The notes: generated from the letters alone by a model not told the origin. Counted from the first letter of the stretch, positions 32,521 to 45,363 are shown. The stretch is 64,000 bases of DNA from Aspidapion aeneum (GCA_963576565.1 OY755042.1:112438411-112502410); one strand, 5' to 3'. Translations and numbers: made by a program.

Positions 32521-33240
32521 GTAAGAATAAATTATACCAGAAACATCGATAATTTGATATGACTGTGCAAACAATGTTAAATAATTAAACGTTTGATATT
32601 AAAATTCTTGTGACAAGTTCGGCGTTTTCAATAATTAGTTTTTTGAGGGTTGAATTTCAATTTAAAGGGGTTACACAGTAAAAGCGTTGATGGCGGTATT
32701 ATTTGGGACGGCAAAAAAACATTTTTTTTTATTGTTAAACACACACTGTTGTATTACAATCTAGTCAGTAAGACTAATTAGCAATTTTGTTTATTTTGGT
32801 GTATCTTGACCTATCTTAACAATATCGTCGTGATGTATGCGTGTGTCTGTGTGATGGAGTGTGTTTGTGTATGTCTGTCCGTAGCTCCTAAACCGCTAAA
32901 CCGATTTTCATATAATTTTCAGGTAGAATAGTGTTTGTTACTGTAACGAGCTGTTTAGATTTTGGTCAAAATCCATTAATGTTAATGACAGTTTTTTGAC
33001 AATTTAAATATTTTTAAAATGCTCCCTTTTTAACCAAGAATAGCATCAATATACGATTTCTGGAGCATAGCAGATCACATTTTTTCTCAATAATTTGTGT
33101 TATAACCAAAAATTTCGTAGGAGCTTCGGTTTCTAAGATATTTACAGAAAACCGTTTTCAAAGTTGATATCATGGAGCTCACTTGAAGTGTGCTAATAGG
33201 CTAGCCAGGAAGGTATCAGATTTATTTAAAAATAGAAGTA
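32521..33240 (+). repeat. Jockey 3'-UTR scrap and R2f interspersed repeat
   Basis: 32725-32800 matches the Jockey 3' UTR (AACACACACTGTTGTATTAC, GTCAGTAAGACTAATTAGC). From about 32830 to 33225 is R2f: GTGTGTCTGTG tract, CCTAAACCGCTAAACCGATT, GAGCTGTTTAGATTTTGG, ending GTGCTAATAGGCTAGCCAGG. Non-coding. Confidence 0.6.
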
Positions 33241-33624
33241 GGAAAATACAACAGAAAATAGCTAGTTCTTTTGTGGATATACTATGGACTTCTGTGGACT
33301 TTTGAAATTCCTAACTACCTAGTAATGATATTATTTTCTAAAGGTGGTAAAGGTGGAATTTAGGCGGCCGAACTATACACCGCCCTCATTTGGTGGGTTA
33401 AAAAAGAGAAAAAAATCCATATTCTCTGCTAAAATTAATTAAATTCTGACCACCTTTTGTATTTTGCTAACGAATAACGAGAATTTTAATTTTTCGGCTC
33501 TAAATTGCATTTTTCAGACATTTCCCAAATTCGTAGCCTAAAATATTTACAAAGTCGAATGACAAGGTTTAATATTAAAATTTATAGCAAAGGCTTTAAC
33601 AAATTTATTAGGAACAAAATATCG
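33241..33624. other. Unassigned spacer
   Basis: No gene or repeat recognised. Confidence 0.4.
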
Positions 33625-33636
33625 ATATAAAAACAT

Positions 33637-34666
33637 TTTTTTTACTTTGTCAGTTTAGAACGTTTTTCTACGTTGTCCGACGCCTTTTCTCCACCTCCTT
33701 CGATCCTTACAATCATCTTCTGTCAGATTTTTTTGACTCATTGATCTTTGGATTGACTGCTGCCATTCTAGTTTAGGACGCCCTCTTTTTCTGCGCCCTT
33801 TTGGTTGATATTCTAGGACCTGCTTTGCCAATCTTTCGTCGTTCATCCGTTGTACATGGCCGTAAAATATCAGTTCCCTCGATTCCCATTCTTTCTTTTA
33901 TGATCTCATTTCTCATGGGATCTGTTCTAGATATTCTCATTGATCTTTTTATTGCATCCATTCCGACAGCTTCCATTTTTGTTTTGTATTTTTTTGTTAC
34001 GCGACAAGTCTCTATTCCATACAACAGCGTGCTTTTCAGCATTGTTTCATATATGTTAAATTTTACAGTCTTTTTTATCTTTCGGCTAGATAAAATACTG
34101 CTAAGTCATCCAATAACCTTTTTAGCTTTTACTATTCTCTTTTCCAGTTCTTTACAGTCTGTTCCTGTCTTATCAAATGTGACACACAAGTATACATACT
34201 CTTTGCATGGAGATATTATTTGTCCATTGTCTAGTTCTAACTTACTGGATTCATTTCCAATACATAAGTACTGTGTCTTGTCCACGTTCACTGTTAATCC
34301 CCACTTTTAATATTCTTCCATTACCTTTCTCATCATATACTCCATGTCTTCTTTATCATTAGCTACAATTACTTGGTCGTCAGCAAACTGTAGTGTGTAT
34401 ATGATAAATCGGTCGTTAAGTTGTATTCCCATGCCGTGTACTTAACGTTTCCAGTTTTCTAGAGCTACTGCGGTATATATTTTAAAAAGAGTTGGCCTTT
34501 CGTTACCAGGAATTCTTTTGAAAGTCGATTTCCAATTTTAATTTTAGATTTTGACCCTTTCTATAGTTCTTTTATCGCATTTATGTATGTATGATTGATA
34601 TTAGTCTGCTCTAACACTATCCATAATTTTTCTACTGGAACGGTATCATATGCTTTTTGTAGGTCC
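33637..34666 (-). pseudogene. RTE-A retrotransposon, 5'-truncated copy with 12-bp TSD
   Basis: The minus strand encodes, in several frames, motif C (FADDQVIVA-type, about 34380), VDKTQYLCIGNESS, LLYGIETCRVTKKYKTKMEA and GRRKRGRPKLEW to the C-terminus SQKNLTEDDCKDRRRW at 33660. ATATAAAAACAT flanks it (33625-33636, 34667-34678). A small deletion removes WYGHVQRM sequence near 33870, and the QGC motif B stretch is lost near 34490. It begins close to the DLQKAYD motif, so most of the RT is gone. Non-functional. Confidence 0.85.
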
Positions 34667-34678
34667 ATATAAAAACAT

Positions 34679-36477
34679 CTTTATCAAAATGTTCAATGCC
34701 TATAGAACATGAAAAAAGAATCAAATAGATGTAAAATATACAAATTAATTTTTTTTTTAAATAAAATACCTACTTTATGGTTAACTGAAGCAAGGTACGT
34801 ATTCCTTTAAAAAATGTTACCTTTCAGAAATGACAAAAATTTGTTGAAAAATACTTTTGGAAATCCTATAGATCTTAATATTACTTTTAAGGGAAAAACA
34901 CAATAAAAGGCGTGGTACTAAATCACAATAAAATTTCCAAAAGTGTCTGACGGCCTTTAGGCATAGATCCCTAGAGGTAAAATAGATATTAGCTAGTAGT
35001 GTACTTACCCAGAACGAAAAAAAGTTCATAAATCAATGATCATGAACATTAGTTTTCAGGAAACCACCGGATAATATTGATGTACATAATTATTATTAAA
35101 ATGGTCTTTGAATCGTAGTCCGTAACCATATTATTAAAGATAGCGTACATTACTTCAATGTTACCCGGATATTGATTTTATGTACACATGCATTATTTTT
35201 GTTATCACGATCTTTGTTAAAAAAAAAAAAATTAGGTTCAAGAACATGGATTTTATGTATCATTTTCATTTTTTTTTCTGTAAAACTTTATTTTATTTTT
35301 AAAAATAACCTGTAGGTAAATATAGCGTAATCTATGTTTCTAAAAAAGCAAAGATGAAAAAATATTACATCATAATAAAAAAAGGTTTTTGGAAGGCTAA
35401 CAGGGCTGAGCGTTATCATATCCCCAGAAAACACTTTTTTAGGAGTCAAGTGGTCACAAAAACGAATCCAAATCTGCCCCAACCTGACCTGAACTTGTTT
35501 ATTTCTAAATATTTTTTGTCGGAAGTAAGTACTTACTATTTTGGTGACTATAATTTATTGACGAGAAATATAATAAAACACAATAAAGTTTACATTGGTA
35601 ATTATATGTTAACACTCTTTTTCTGTCAATACTTTATTTTCTAACTAATGGTACTACTTATAATATAATTAATATATTATGTAGTTGTAACTAAGTGACA
35701 AAATTAACGCTAAAAAAGCTATATATATTAATATAGTTTTTAAGCAGGCAAGAAAGTTTGTAAGAGAGGGATAATACCGCATGTTTTTTTTTAACATTTT
35801 TTTTAATTTACATTTAAATTCTTCATTTAATATTTGAAATATACAAATAGATCTATCTGAGGACATAATGACAATTTTCTTGGACAACTGGTCGCATAAA
35901 TCCACGTCCGAAATATAAAAAGTATGAGAAAAAGATGAGGCGGAAATGAAAATAAAACGAATGCCCAATTCAAATTGACGGAAAATATATTTTCTTCGCC
36001 AAAGAAAAAACTTATGGTTACAATTGTTTTATTTCACTGATCATCAACATTGAGTATAAAGCAATGCTAGGCCTAATTAGGTTAGGAGTTACGTAATTAA
36101 AAAAGGGCAAAAATTATCACCAGTTTAGCAAAGGGTCTAAAATTCGAGATAGGTTTAAATCACTTTTCCCTTTCATGCAATAGTTTTTAATATTTATGTA
36201 ATTTATTTATAAATACCCTGTAGCATGGCCTTTATTTTTCGTTGTAACAATAACATTATATCCACACAAAACTTAAAAATAAATAAAACATATATTTAAT
36301 ATGTTGGTTTAAATATGGCAGCCATATTTAAACCTCCAAATATCACTAGGAGATCTCCAATAAGAACGGAGTAAGTCAGAGTCAGCTAATTTTCATTGTT
36401 TTGGTAGATCAGTTACTGAAAACAGATTCTAATAAATCTTGCACCTTTTTATGATATTAAATATTTATACAAGGTGT
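34679..36477. other. 1.8-kb stretch without recognised features
   Basis: No TIR, LINE or known domain was recognised. Open frames at 35354-35644 (+) and 35669-35968 (-) are AT-rich; the latter ends in a hydrophobic stretch (TILIYIAFLALILSLSY) that could be a membrane segment but has no upstream context. This could be host intergenic DNA or an old repeat. Confidence 0.35.
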
Positions 36478-36479
36478 TC

Positions 36480-37529
36480 GGCACATGAACGGTCAAAATT
36501 TTTTGGGATATGAATTTTTAAAAAAACTTTCTCAAATTATCCAAAATCCCACTTTTAAACCCTCGTAAGCTTTTTATTAATGTCTGGAAAAGCACCATTT
36601 TTTTTTATAATTCGGTAATCTTATGCTTCTTCAACTAATTAATAGATTTGTGAAAATTGATGTACCAAAGGGACATACGAGGTTTTTTATTGAAGAACAT
36701 TAGTGATTTTGTAAAAGAAAATCAATTTCAAAATTAAAAATCAAAAAAAGTATCGACAATTGAGAACTTTCTTTTCTTTTAAAAACTTCTATAGTTGATT
36801 ACCTTTCTAACGGTATGCTACACATTGATAAAAAAACATTTCTGCTTTAAAATACGGATATTCCGTCAGAAGGGCGAGACTCGTTCGAAATTGGTAAGAA
36901 AAACAATTTGATGTTTATGATCGTTTACCCACTTAAACAAAAGTTAAACTTCTAACAATAATGTATTATGTTCTTTATTTATAAATTTTGTTTGAAACGA
37001 TCATAAACCTCAAATTATTTTTTTTATCAAGTCCGAATGATTATTGCCCGTCTCACGGAATATCCGTATTTTAAAGCAGAATTGTTTTTTTTTAATCAAT
37101 GTTTAGCATACCGTTAGAAAGGTAATCAACTAGAGAAGTTTTTAAAAGAAAATGAAGTTTATAAGTTTCGATACTTTTTTTAATTTTTAATTTTGAAATT
37201 GATTTTCTTTCACAAAATCACTAATGTTCTTCAATAAAAAAACCTCGTATGTCCCTTTGGTACATAAATTTTCACAAATCTATTAATTAGTTGAAGTAGC
37301 ATAAGATTACAAAATTATTTTAAAAAATGGTGCTTTTCCAGACATTAATAAAAAGCTTACGAGGGTTTAAAGGTTCATTCATAGGTATTGGGTAATTTGT
37401 GAAAAAAATTAAAAAATTCATATCTCTTTAGTCGTGACTCTAAGGATTCAAGTTCCAAGGTTAAAAAGGTAGCAAGTGACCCCAACAATATCCCAAAAAA
37501 TTTTGACGGTTCATGTGCCGAACACCCTG
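36480..37529. mobile_element. 1.05-kb near-complete palindrome (foldback MITE) with TA TSD
   Basis: The left end CAAGGTGTTCGGCACATGAA and the inverse of the right end match for about 42 bp with two differences, flanked by TA. Complementarity then continues almost to the centre (about 36960), with ~70 bp present only in the right arm (37380-37480). Non-coding. The TA target suggests a Tc1/mariner-type origin. Confidence 0.85.
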
Positions 37530-38601
37530 TATATAATTTAGCTTCGAAAATTATTTTATATAATTTTATTTATCGATTATGGATTATTTCTCTAGTTTAT
37601 TGTCGAACTTTAAACTACCTCTCAGGGGTAATATTAGCTTATGATACAAATTGCTTTAATAAATTTTTTGCCCACAAAATAGAAAATTAAAATTTAACGG
37701 ATAAAAATGTGCCCGTCTTCCCCTTATTTCCTGCTTCTCTCCCTTTTGTCCGTCTTCCCCTTATCTCCTGGTTCCCCTCCCTTTTCGGCCATATTGTTTC
37801 CGGAAAAATGGCAAATGATTCACGCGTCGCAAACATTGCGATATTAAAAAGTAATTTATATGTGTGTGAGCGCGAATTTTTTTATTCGCGTTTTCTTGTT
37901 ATAATGCCAAAGTATATGGTGCTCTATTGTACAGTAGAAGTAGAAAATCCAGCATTGACTAAAATCTTAGACATAGGTAACTAATCAATCACCTTCACAA
38001 ATTCATTTTGAGGTGATAAGGTACATTTATTGAACAAAACCAACATTTTTCCTGAATAAATTAAGTTTTTGTATATGAAAAATTTGTTACAAACTGAACG
38101 GGTGAGAGTTTAAACTATTATTTGTTACCAAAAGCTAGTAAGACAAAGCCCCATTCCATATCAAACCGGCCACCTTTTGCATTTAAAAATTTAGATTTTA
38201 ATAAAAATTAATTTTTTGATTTCAATATGAGTACCGATTATACCGAAATTATAATAATATAATTATAAAATTTTTTAAAAAATATTGCAATTCCTTAAAT
38301 CTACAGAGTGTTTTATCTTCTTAATTGGGCAAAACATATCTATAGTTTGTGACTTTTCCTGAAAAAAAACGAACTTTGCAAAAAATATTCTTACCACTGT
38401 TTACAAATTAGAACAAGAGGCTTTAAGAAAAAATATTGAAAATGACAAATAATCGCATCAGTGACCTTCGTACAAGACAATAAATTAAAAAATCGCCATT
38501 TTGAAAAAGTGACCACTTCAATTTTTTATATTTTTTTGAAAAAAGATGCCCCAACATCTTGTCAATTGCCTTTCAAATTTTACAGTGGGCCGAGAAGTAT
38601 A
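37530..38601. other. Unassigned region with a possible short exon
   Basis: The open frame 37709-37984 (+) includes an internal ATG start MPKYMVLYC at 37903. THAP-domain proteins often start like this (M-P-x-x-C-x-x-x-x-C), but the required cysteines are not convincing, so no call is made. The rest is AT-rich with no repeat recognised. Confidence 0.3.
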
Positions 38602-38869
38602 CCGTGATACCTCTCCTTGCGGATACCTCTATTAAGCGGACACTTTCTTGAGGCGGACAACTTTGTTGGAACCAAGCTTTTCCCTATTTCATAACATGTA
38701 AAATTCACTCCTATAACCGGACACTCTAATAACCGGACGCGGACAATTTTTTGTCATAATTGTCATTAATAATATTAAAATTTCGCAGTTCTCTCCCATA
38801 AACGGATACCTCCAATAAGCGGACAAAATCGATGAAACCGTGAGTGTCCGCTTATAGGAGGTTTCACTG
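38602..38869. mobile_element. pogo/Tigger-type MITE, TA TSD
   Basis: The right end, read inverted, is CAGTGAAACCTCCTATAAGC with GGACACTC following; the left end is a degenerate CCGTGATACCTCTCC with AAGCGGACAC further in. CAGTGAAACCTC-type ends with internal GCGGACA repeats are typical of pogo/Tigger. TA on both sides. Non-coding. Confidence 0.75.
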
Positions 38870-39866
38870 TAAATGCCAAAAAGGAAAACAATACAATTAC
38901 ACTGAACTTGCAACTTTGACAAAAATATCAGATTTTTTAGGTCTTACAGAACGGATATCAACAACACAAAATTAGAAAAATAGATATAATGGTCAAAACT
39001 ATCAAGCAGATTATAAATACGACTATTTTCCAAGAAAAAGTTACAGATGGGACAATTTCTGTACGTTTTACCATTTTCGGGCCAAGCCAAATTTATTATA
39101 TAAATATCTTTTTTGAAGCGGATATTGGTTTTGTTTTAAACCGATGCCAAAAAATTTCTGTGTAGTAAAGAAAAATTATAATAAAATTCGTACATACTCT
39201 TTAGATTTGAAAGTAAAATTTACATACTTTTTAAGCATTATTTTCGTAACTTGCTTCATAAAATAGAATTTATTCGCAGACCGTTGGGCCGTATTTTACC
39301 CACAAAATGACAATATTTTTATCCCGCGCATTTTTGCTCTCTCTGAATTATTATTCCCCCACATTTTTAATGGATTCGCTTTAAATTGTTTTTTTAGCTT
39401 TTTATGCTAATGAGCATATTATTATACGGTGTGTTTCTAAGTAAAAAACTTTGTATAAACATAGGTCCGCAAATGCTTAGTTTTCGAGATACAAGTTGTT
39501 AACTCGTGGGAGTTTTTGAGGCGCTTAGCTCAAATCTGGAACATGTATTTAACTACAAGGCATAAATCATTAAGAATGCTAAATATTAGAAAAAAAACTA
39601 CATGGTAATATTATTTTTGGGACCATGTCCATTTTTCCCCCAGAACTTTTCTGCTGTCACGACTTGTCACTGCCAGATTCAAAAATATAAAACGAATTCT
39701 TTGTGTTATTCAGAAACTTGTTGGTATTTTGCAATTTTTTTGTATCTCACCCGCCTGAGAAAAAAAAACAAACATTATAATTTGTATCTTCAATTATTGC
39801 TATTCAGAGATTACATAAAACTGGCATAAAATTAAAATAATGTAATGTAGTGACCATAGATTAATA
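38870..39866. other. Unassigned AT-rich spacer
   Basis: No gene or repeat recognised. The open frame 39602-39829 is not supported by any motif. Confidence 0.4.
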
Positions 39867-39868
39867 TA

Positions 39869-40868
39869 CAGTGAAGTCCGCTTATAACGAACCCGTTTAT
39901 AGCGAACTTCTGGTTAATACGAACCTTTTTTCTTTACACGAAAAATCGTCCATAAATACTCATGTATTGTCTTACTGGTTATAACGATCCCGCTTATAGC
40001 GAACTTCCGGATATAGCGAACCTAATTTTAATAATCTAGAATATGTATTTTTCTTTTAAAACGAACTTTATATAAGCAGACAATGAGCGTTTCCACACTA
40101 GACAATACGGCAACGACACGAATGGTTGCAAAGACATGCACAAGACCCAGAATATGATCACAAGTATGAATTCGATAATGATATGCTTGATTTAGTAGAA
40201 GAACAAGCTAAGAGAAAAATGTGTGACTTCGATTTTAACGATTATGTGACTATTGATAAAGAAATTGTAGCAAGAGAAACGTTGACTGATGAGCAAATTA
40301 TAATCTCTCCGTAACCTCAAACATGGTTTCAAGTAATAATGACGAAGATAATGATGATCCTGTTCAAGATAATTCTGTTGAAGTCACTAAGGTTTATGTT
40401 CCAACCATTCGTGAAATAGAAAATAAAATTTCGGAAACTTTTTGGAATCACGCCAAGTTCCTGATAAAATATGGGCATCATTTTGTAATCTTGAAAGCTA
40501 TATAAACAGGGAATATTTTTCAAGTAGAAAGGTATAAACAAAAATTATGGATTTCATAATAATATAAAAAAAAAGATTTAGGCTTCTTTTATGTATGTAT
40601 TACATACCACCATATTATGTACTTTACATATTTATATGTATAACAATAATAATAAACGTCTTTATTCGTATATATTCTGCCTTTTTCTAAATATATAAAA
40701 ATTTATAGTATTTTTTGTAATATTTTTAGTTTTCTTAATCTTGGATACTATTAAAAAAGAAACACAAAAAATTAAACAAAATTTATTTATTACTGTTTAT
40801 AACGAACCTCGGATATAACGAACCGTATTTAGTTCATTTTTGAGGTTCGTTATATACGGACTTCACTG
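39869..40868 (+). mobile_element. Tigger/pogo-like transposon relic, 1.0 kb
   Basis: The ends CAGTGAAGTCCGCTTATAAC and the inverse of the right end (CAGTGAAGTCCGTATATAAC) match over about 25 bp, flanked by TA (39867-39868, 40869-40870). Subterminal CGAAC/TTATAGCGAAC repeats lie at both ends. It retains only the C-terminal coding part (40126-40505), so it is an internally deleted derivative. Confidence 0.85.
40126..40505 (+). pseudogene. Tigger-like transposase C-terminal remnant
   Basis: Two adjacent frames: MLDLVEEQAKRKMCDFDFND...DEQIIISP (stop at 40312), then MVSSNNDEDNDDPVQD...VPTIREIENKIS. An acidic linker followed by a P-T-x-x-E-x-x helix is the usual C-terminal tail of Tigger/jerky-type proteins after the DDE domain; that comparison is from memory. 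A frameshift separates the halves, and the DDE domain and the CENP-B-type DNA-binding domain are deleted. Its position between pogo-type TIRs supports the call. Confidence 0.55.
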
Positions 40869-40870
40869 TA

Positions 40871-40944
40871 TATTACTCTATGGTAGCAAAATTTACACAT
40901 AATCAAAGATGGTAGTGACTATTTTAAATTTTAATGTGATTTAC
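40871..40944. other. Short spacer
   Basis: Between the Tigger relic and the RTE copy; nothing recognised. Confidence 0.4.
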
Positions 40945-42260
40945 CGGAGTACAAATTTTACAAAGGAAACAAGCTGGATTGCAACAATTAAACAGGAATT
41001 TCAGTAACCAGTACTCTAAGTAGATTGTACGGTAGGATTCTTCGATATCTAATAGAGAATGATTTTCATGAACAAGAAGAAGAAGAGCAAAGTAAGTTTC
41101 TTGTAGTGATAATGTTTTTTGTCTTAAACAAGTATTTGAGAAAAGGAGCGCCATAAATATAGAGACTCATGTTACTTTTGTGTACCCACAAAAAGCATAT
41201 CATAGCGTTCCAGTAGAAAAATTATGGACAGTGCTAGAGCAAACTAAAATCAATCATACATACATAAAAGCGATAAAAGATCTATACAAAGGGTCAAAAT
41301 CTAAAATTAAAATTGGAAATCGACTTTCAAAAGAATTCCTGGTATCGAAAGGCTTAATACAGGGATGTTGTATTCCTCCAACTCTTTTTAAAACATATAT
41401 CCCAGTAGCTCTAAAAAACTGGAAACGTAAAGCGCACGGAATGGGAATACAACTTATCGACCCATTTACCATATACACACTACAGTTTGCTGACGACCAA
41501 GTTATTGTAGCTAATGATAAAGAAGACATGGATTATATGATGAGAAAGTTAACGGAAGAATACCAAAAGTGGGGATTAACAGTGAACGCGGACAAGACAC
41601 AGTACTTATGTATTGGAAACGAATCAAGTGATTTAGAACTAGACAATGGACAAACAATATCTCCATGCAATGAGTATGTAAACTTAGGTGTCACATTGAA
41701 TAAGACAGGAACATACTGTAAAGAACTGGAAAAAATAATAATAAAAGCAAAAAAGGTTATTGGATGTCTTAACAGTATTTTATAGAGCAAAGAGATAAAA
41801 AAGAATCTAAAATTGAACATATATAAAACAATGGTAAAAAGCAAGCTGTTGTATGAAATAGAGACTTGTCGCGTAACAAAAAAATACAAAACAAAAATGG
41901 AAAGTGTCGAAATGGATGCAATAAGAAGATCAATGAGAATATCCAGAACAGATCACATAAGAAATGAGATCATAAAAGAAAGAATGGAAATCGAGGGAAG
42001 GATAACGGATGACATCCCTAAAAGACATTTGATATGATACGGAATTGTACAACGGATGAGCGACGAAAGATTACCAAAGCCGGTCCTAGAATGGCAACCA
42101 ATAGGGCGCAGAAAAAGAGGGCGTCCTAAACTGGTAACAGTCAATCCAAAGATCAATGAGTCAAAAAAACCTAACAGAAGATGATTGTCAGGATCGAAGG
42201 AGGTGGAGAATAGGCGTCGGACAACGTAGAAAAACGGTCTAAACCGACATAGCAGTAGTA
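40945..42260 (+). pseudogene. RTE-A retrotransposon, longest plus-strand copy
   Basis: The coding trail starts at KGNKLDCNN and GISVTSTLSRLYGRILR (fingers), EEEQSKF, then LCLKQV-type sequence. The open frame 41180-41785 follows: QKAYHSVPVEKLW (motif A region, the family's D changed to H), GLIQGCCIPPTLFKTYI (motif B), FADDQVIVA (motif C at about 41487, catalytic DD intact) and VNADKTQYLCIG. After a stop at 41783 come KLLYEIETCRVTKKYKT, MDAIRRSMRISRTDHI, RHLI (stop), GRRKRGRPKL and, in another frame, RRRWRIGVGQRRKT. The 3' end has TAGCAGTAGTA. Multiple stops and frameshifts; upstream endonuclease absent. Confidence 0.85.
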
Positions 42261-42868
42261 AACTGAGTCAGAAATGTTTACTATGCTATTGCACGTTACC
42301 GTGAACCCAATCTTTGCAGTTACTTGACCTGTAAGTATTAAAAAAAACACTTAAACCGGTTGAGTTCAAATGCTGAGTTTTAAGTTCTTTGTAAATATGT
42401 ATTGGTGAAAAAGTTGTTATATGCTGAAAAAAAAACAGAAATAAATAAGGTGACATTTTTCCCTGGTTTTTGCTTATTCATGAACATTGCTTTTAAAATG
42501 AAAGGCAGAGCGGGATAAAATGAAGGGAAAACAACTTAAAACAAGCCTCCAAAACTTAAATAGGTTTACTCAAGAGTTGTTTTTAAAACTTTTTCATGAA
42601 TAAAAACTGGTTATATTATTCTCAACGAGAATTCGCAAACATAATAAATTAAAAACTTTTTAATGAGGCCGTATATTTTACGTAAAAGTATGTAATTGAC
42701 ATTTTACAAAGTTTATGTCTGTATCCTAATGTTGACCTTAGTAATATAAAAGTGTTTTATTTTTATAATACAGGTTTATTCCAAATAATTATGCACTTTA
42801 GGGAGTTTTAAGGTACTTACAAAAAAACAAAAAAAATTGCTCAAAAAATTTGACACTTTTAGTTCAGT
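42261..42868. other. Unassigned AT-rich spacer
   Basis: No coding or repeat signal recognised. Confidence 0.4.
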
Positions 42869-44939
42869 CATTATAGAATTTTAGCTTGCAAAAGACATTG
42901 GAGTCCTTAAAACAAATGAAAGTTTACGACCGTGGGGAGGGGGGCGGTTCCCACACCATCTTGGATTTAGTGTGCACAAAAAAGGTTTTTTTTTAAATTA
43001 TTTGGCTACTGTACGTTTTAGAAAAAAAAGTTATAAACAAAAGTTAAAGACAATAAAAGTTCCTATAAAAACACTTTTGTACTTGTAAAATGATTTTCGA
43101 GTTATGACGCTAAACATTGCGCAGCCATTTTGGATTTTGACCAATTTTTTTATTTAGTGGCCTTTAACTTGGAAATTGCTTATTTTTGTGAAAATCTGTA
43201 ATAACATAAAATAAAGAACAACCTTAGAGTAATTATTACTCTAAGAGAACAACTCACAGCCTATAAAACGAAATATCATTGAGTTCTCTGGATAGTACCT
43301 TTGCTAAGATCAGAACCCTCAAGTGTTAGCAGTACACCGGTTTTCTATGTATTTCCATAGTATATGCAAAAAAAACCGAAATTATACAGTTTTATGTCAT
43401 TTTCTCAAAAGGTAAGCAACTTTATTATAGAAAATTAAGTCCAAGGGCCAAGTCTACGGTTAGCACTTAACTGCACCCATAAATTGGGGTTATTTTTTAA
43501 GATCATGAAAGAAAATGATGTTTTTTTAGGTTTTATTCAGATTTCAAATAAACTAAGCATTTTAGGACAAAATATTGAAACACGCAGAGGAAATAAAATG
43601 TTCTCTCAACCGGCATATCACAAAAGTTGTGTTAAGGCTGTTATTGACACTTCAGGGGCGTCCGCATATTTATTTTTTTTTAAATAATTTTTTATTCAAT
43701 TTTCTTAAAAACAAAGCTTTTAAAAAATCTTGTTTAAATCTATATTGTTGAAAATAAAATTATCTTTAAAACGATATGTATCTAGTGAATTTTTATTAAC
43801 ACTCATAGATGTTTAGATTTTTTTTTAATAAAAAAAAAAGTATTGTTATCATGTATACCAAATTTTTAAAAACCAAGCCTTACCGGGAGAAACGTTTTAC
43901 TCTGTATTAGACAATTAAATTTTCTTTCGAACGATGTGTATAGTTTAACATTTAGATAACCCTTGATACGCCAGGGGCGTCCAAAAATTGAATTCGAGTG
44001 TTTCTTGTTAATAAAAACCCACTAGACACATATCGATTTAAGGATAATTTCATTTATAACAAAATATAGTAAAATAAGGTTTTTCATGAAGCTTAGTTTT
44101 TAAGGAAATTAAATAAAACAAAAAAAATTAAAAAAATAAATTAGAAAAAAATAACCGGACTCCCCTGGAGTGGCAATAATAGCCTTGACACAAATTTGTG
44201 ATACGCCATTTAACAGAATATTTTATTTTCTCATTTAAAAAAAACTGATTTGTTTTTTGGTGATCCTAAAAAAACACCCCAATTTATGGATGCCAATTAA
44301 GTCGTTTAAAAGATCATTTAATTTTCCACAATAAATTTAATTACACACTTTTGGTAGAATACTTACCTTTTGAGAAAATGGGATAAAACTGAATATTTTC
44401 TGTTGTTTTGCATAATACAAACTTTGTGATAATACTATGGAAATACATAGGAAACGGGTGTACTGCTAACACTTTAGGGTTCGTATCTCAGCAAGGGCAC
44501 TACCCAGAGAAGTTACTAATATCTCATTTTATAAGCTGTTAGTTGGACTTTATTTTATGTCATTACAAATTTTCTCAAAAATAAGCATTTTTGAAGTTAA
44601 AGGCCAACTAAAAACATTCCAACTAATAAAAAATTTGATCAAAATCAAAAATGCCGGCGAAATGTTTAGCGTCATAACTTGAAAACCATTCATCAGACAA
44701 AAAAACGTATGTGTAGGAAATTTGCCTTTAACTTTTGTTTAAAACTTCTTTTTCTAAAAACTACAGAATGAACCAAGTAATTTAAAAAAAACCTTTCTGT
44801 GTACACTAAATCCAAGATGGTGGGGGGAGCCGCCTCCACCCTTGGTCGAAAACTCAAATTTACTTTTAGAACTCAAATGTCAACAACATATGTCAAAATC
44901 GCGACTACACCACCTTTTGCAAGCTGAAATTCTATAATG
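42869..44939. repeat. 2.07-kb inverted repeat (foldback element)
   Basis: The arms pair from CATTATAGAATTTTAGCTTG (42869) with CAAGCTGAAATTCTATAATG (ending 44939) inward to about 43880. Shared landmarks: CACCATCTTGGATTTAGTG at 42953 versus its inverse at 44800, TATGTATTTCCATAGTAT at 43345 versus 44440, and CCCCAATTTATGG at 44277 versus 43477. Divergence between arms is moderate, so the structure is old. No TSD found; class unknown. The 43484-43687 frame is not supported. Confidence 0.8.
43216..43253. repeat. 24-nt mini-palindrome flanked by 7-bp direct repeat
   Basis: GAACAAC occurs at 43216-43222 and 43247-43253 around a near-perfect palindrome (CTTAGAGTAATTATTACTCT). The opposite arm of the large inverted repeat lacks it (about 44540), so it is an arm-specific gain. 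Confidence 0.6.
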
Positions 44940-45363
44940 TTCCAATTTTCTCAGTCTAATGAAAGTATTTTCATGTATCTTAATATTGCTAGCCCAAGGG
45001 TATTTTCCATAACCCAAATATCCAAATACACTGTTTCCATCATAAAAATCGTCATTGCAATATCCGAAGCATGTCCATGAAATTTTATTAATATGGATTC
45101 AGCCTGGCATAAAGTGGCTCCCAGAGGAAATAAAAAATGTTTTATTCAATTGAATTACGGCCCCTGTTTTCATCTTCCCTGCGACTACTGCTGTTTTTTA
45201 TTTTGGTTAAGCAGGGTCGTTCTGGTCAGCGACTTTTTATTACTTTGTCAGTCTCCCTTGTGCTTAGAAAAATCACGATTTATGTATATATAAAACGATG
45301 TGCTGGTCAAGAATCCCCAATTTGTCATCACCGCCAATTATATTTTGGAAATTAATTTTGTAG
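44940..45363. other. Unassigned spacer
   Basis: It contains overlapping frames at 45093-45355 without recognisable domains; base composition is less AT-rich than the neighbours. Possibly host DNA. Confidence 0.3.

Noticed and set aside
35669..35968. Possible membrane protein exon on minus strand
   Set aside because: One hydrophobic stretch in AT-rich DNA is not enough; no upstream exons or family motif seen.
37903..37981. THAP-like start MPKYMVLYC
   Set aside because: The cysteine spacing of a THAP zinc finger is not met and no conserved Trp or Pro motif follows.
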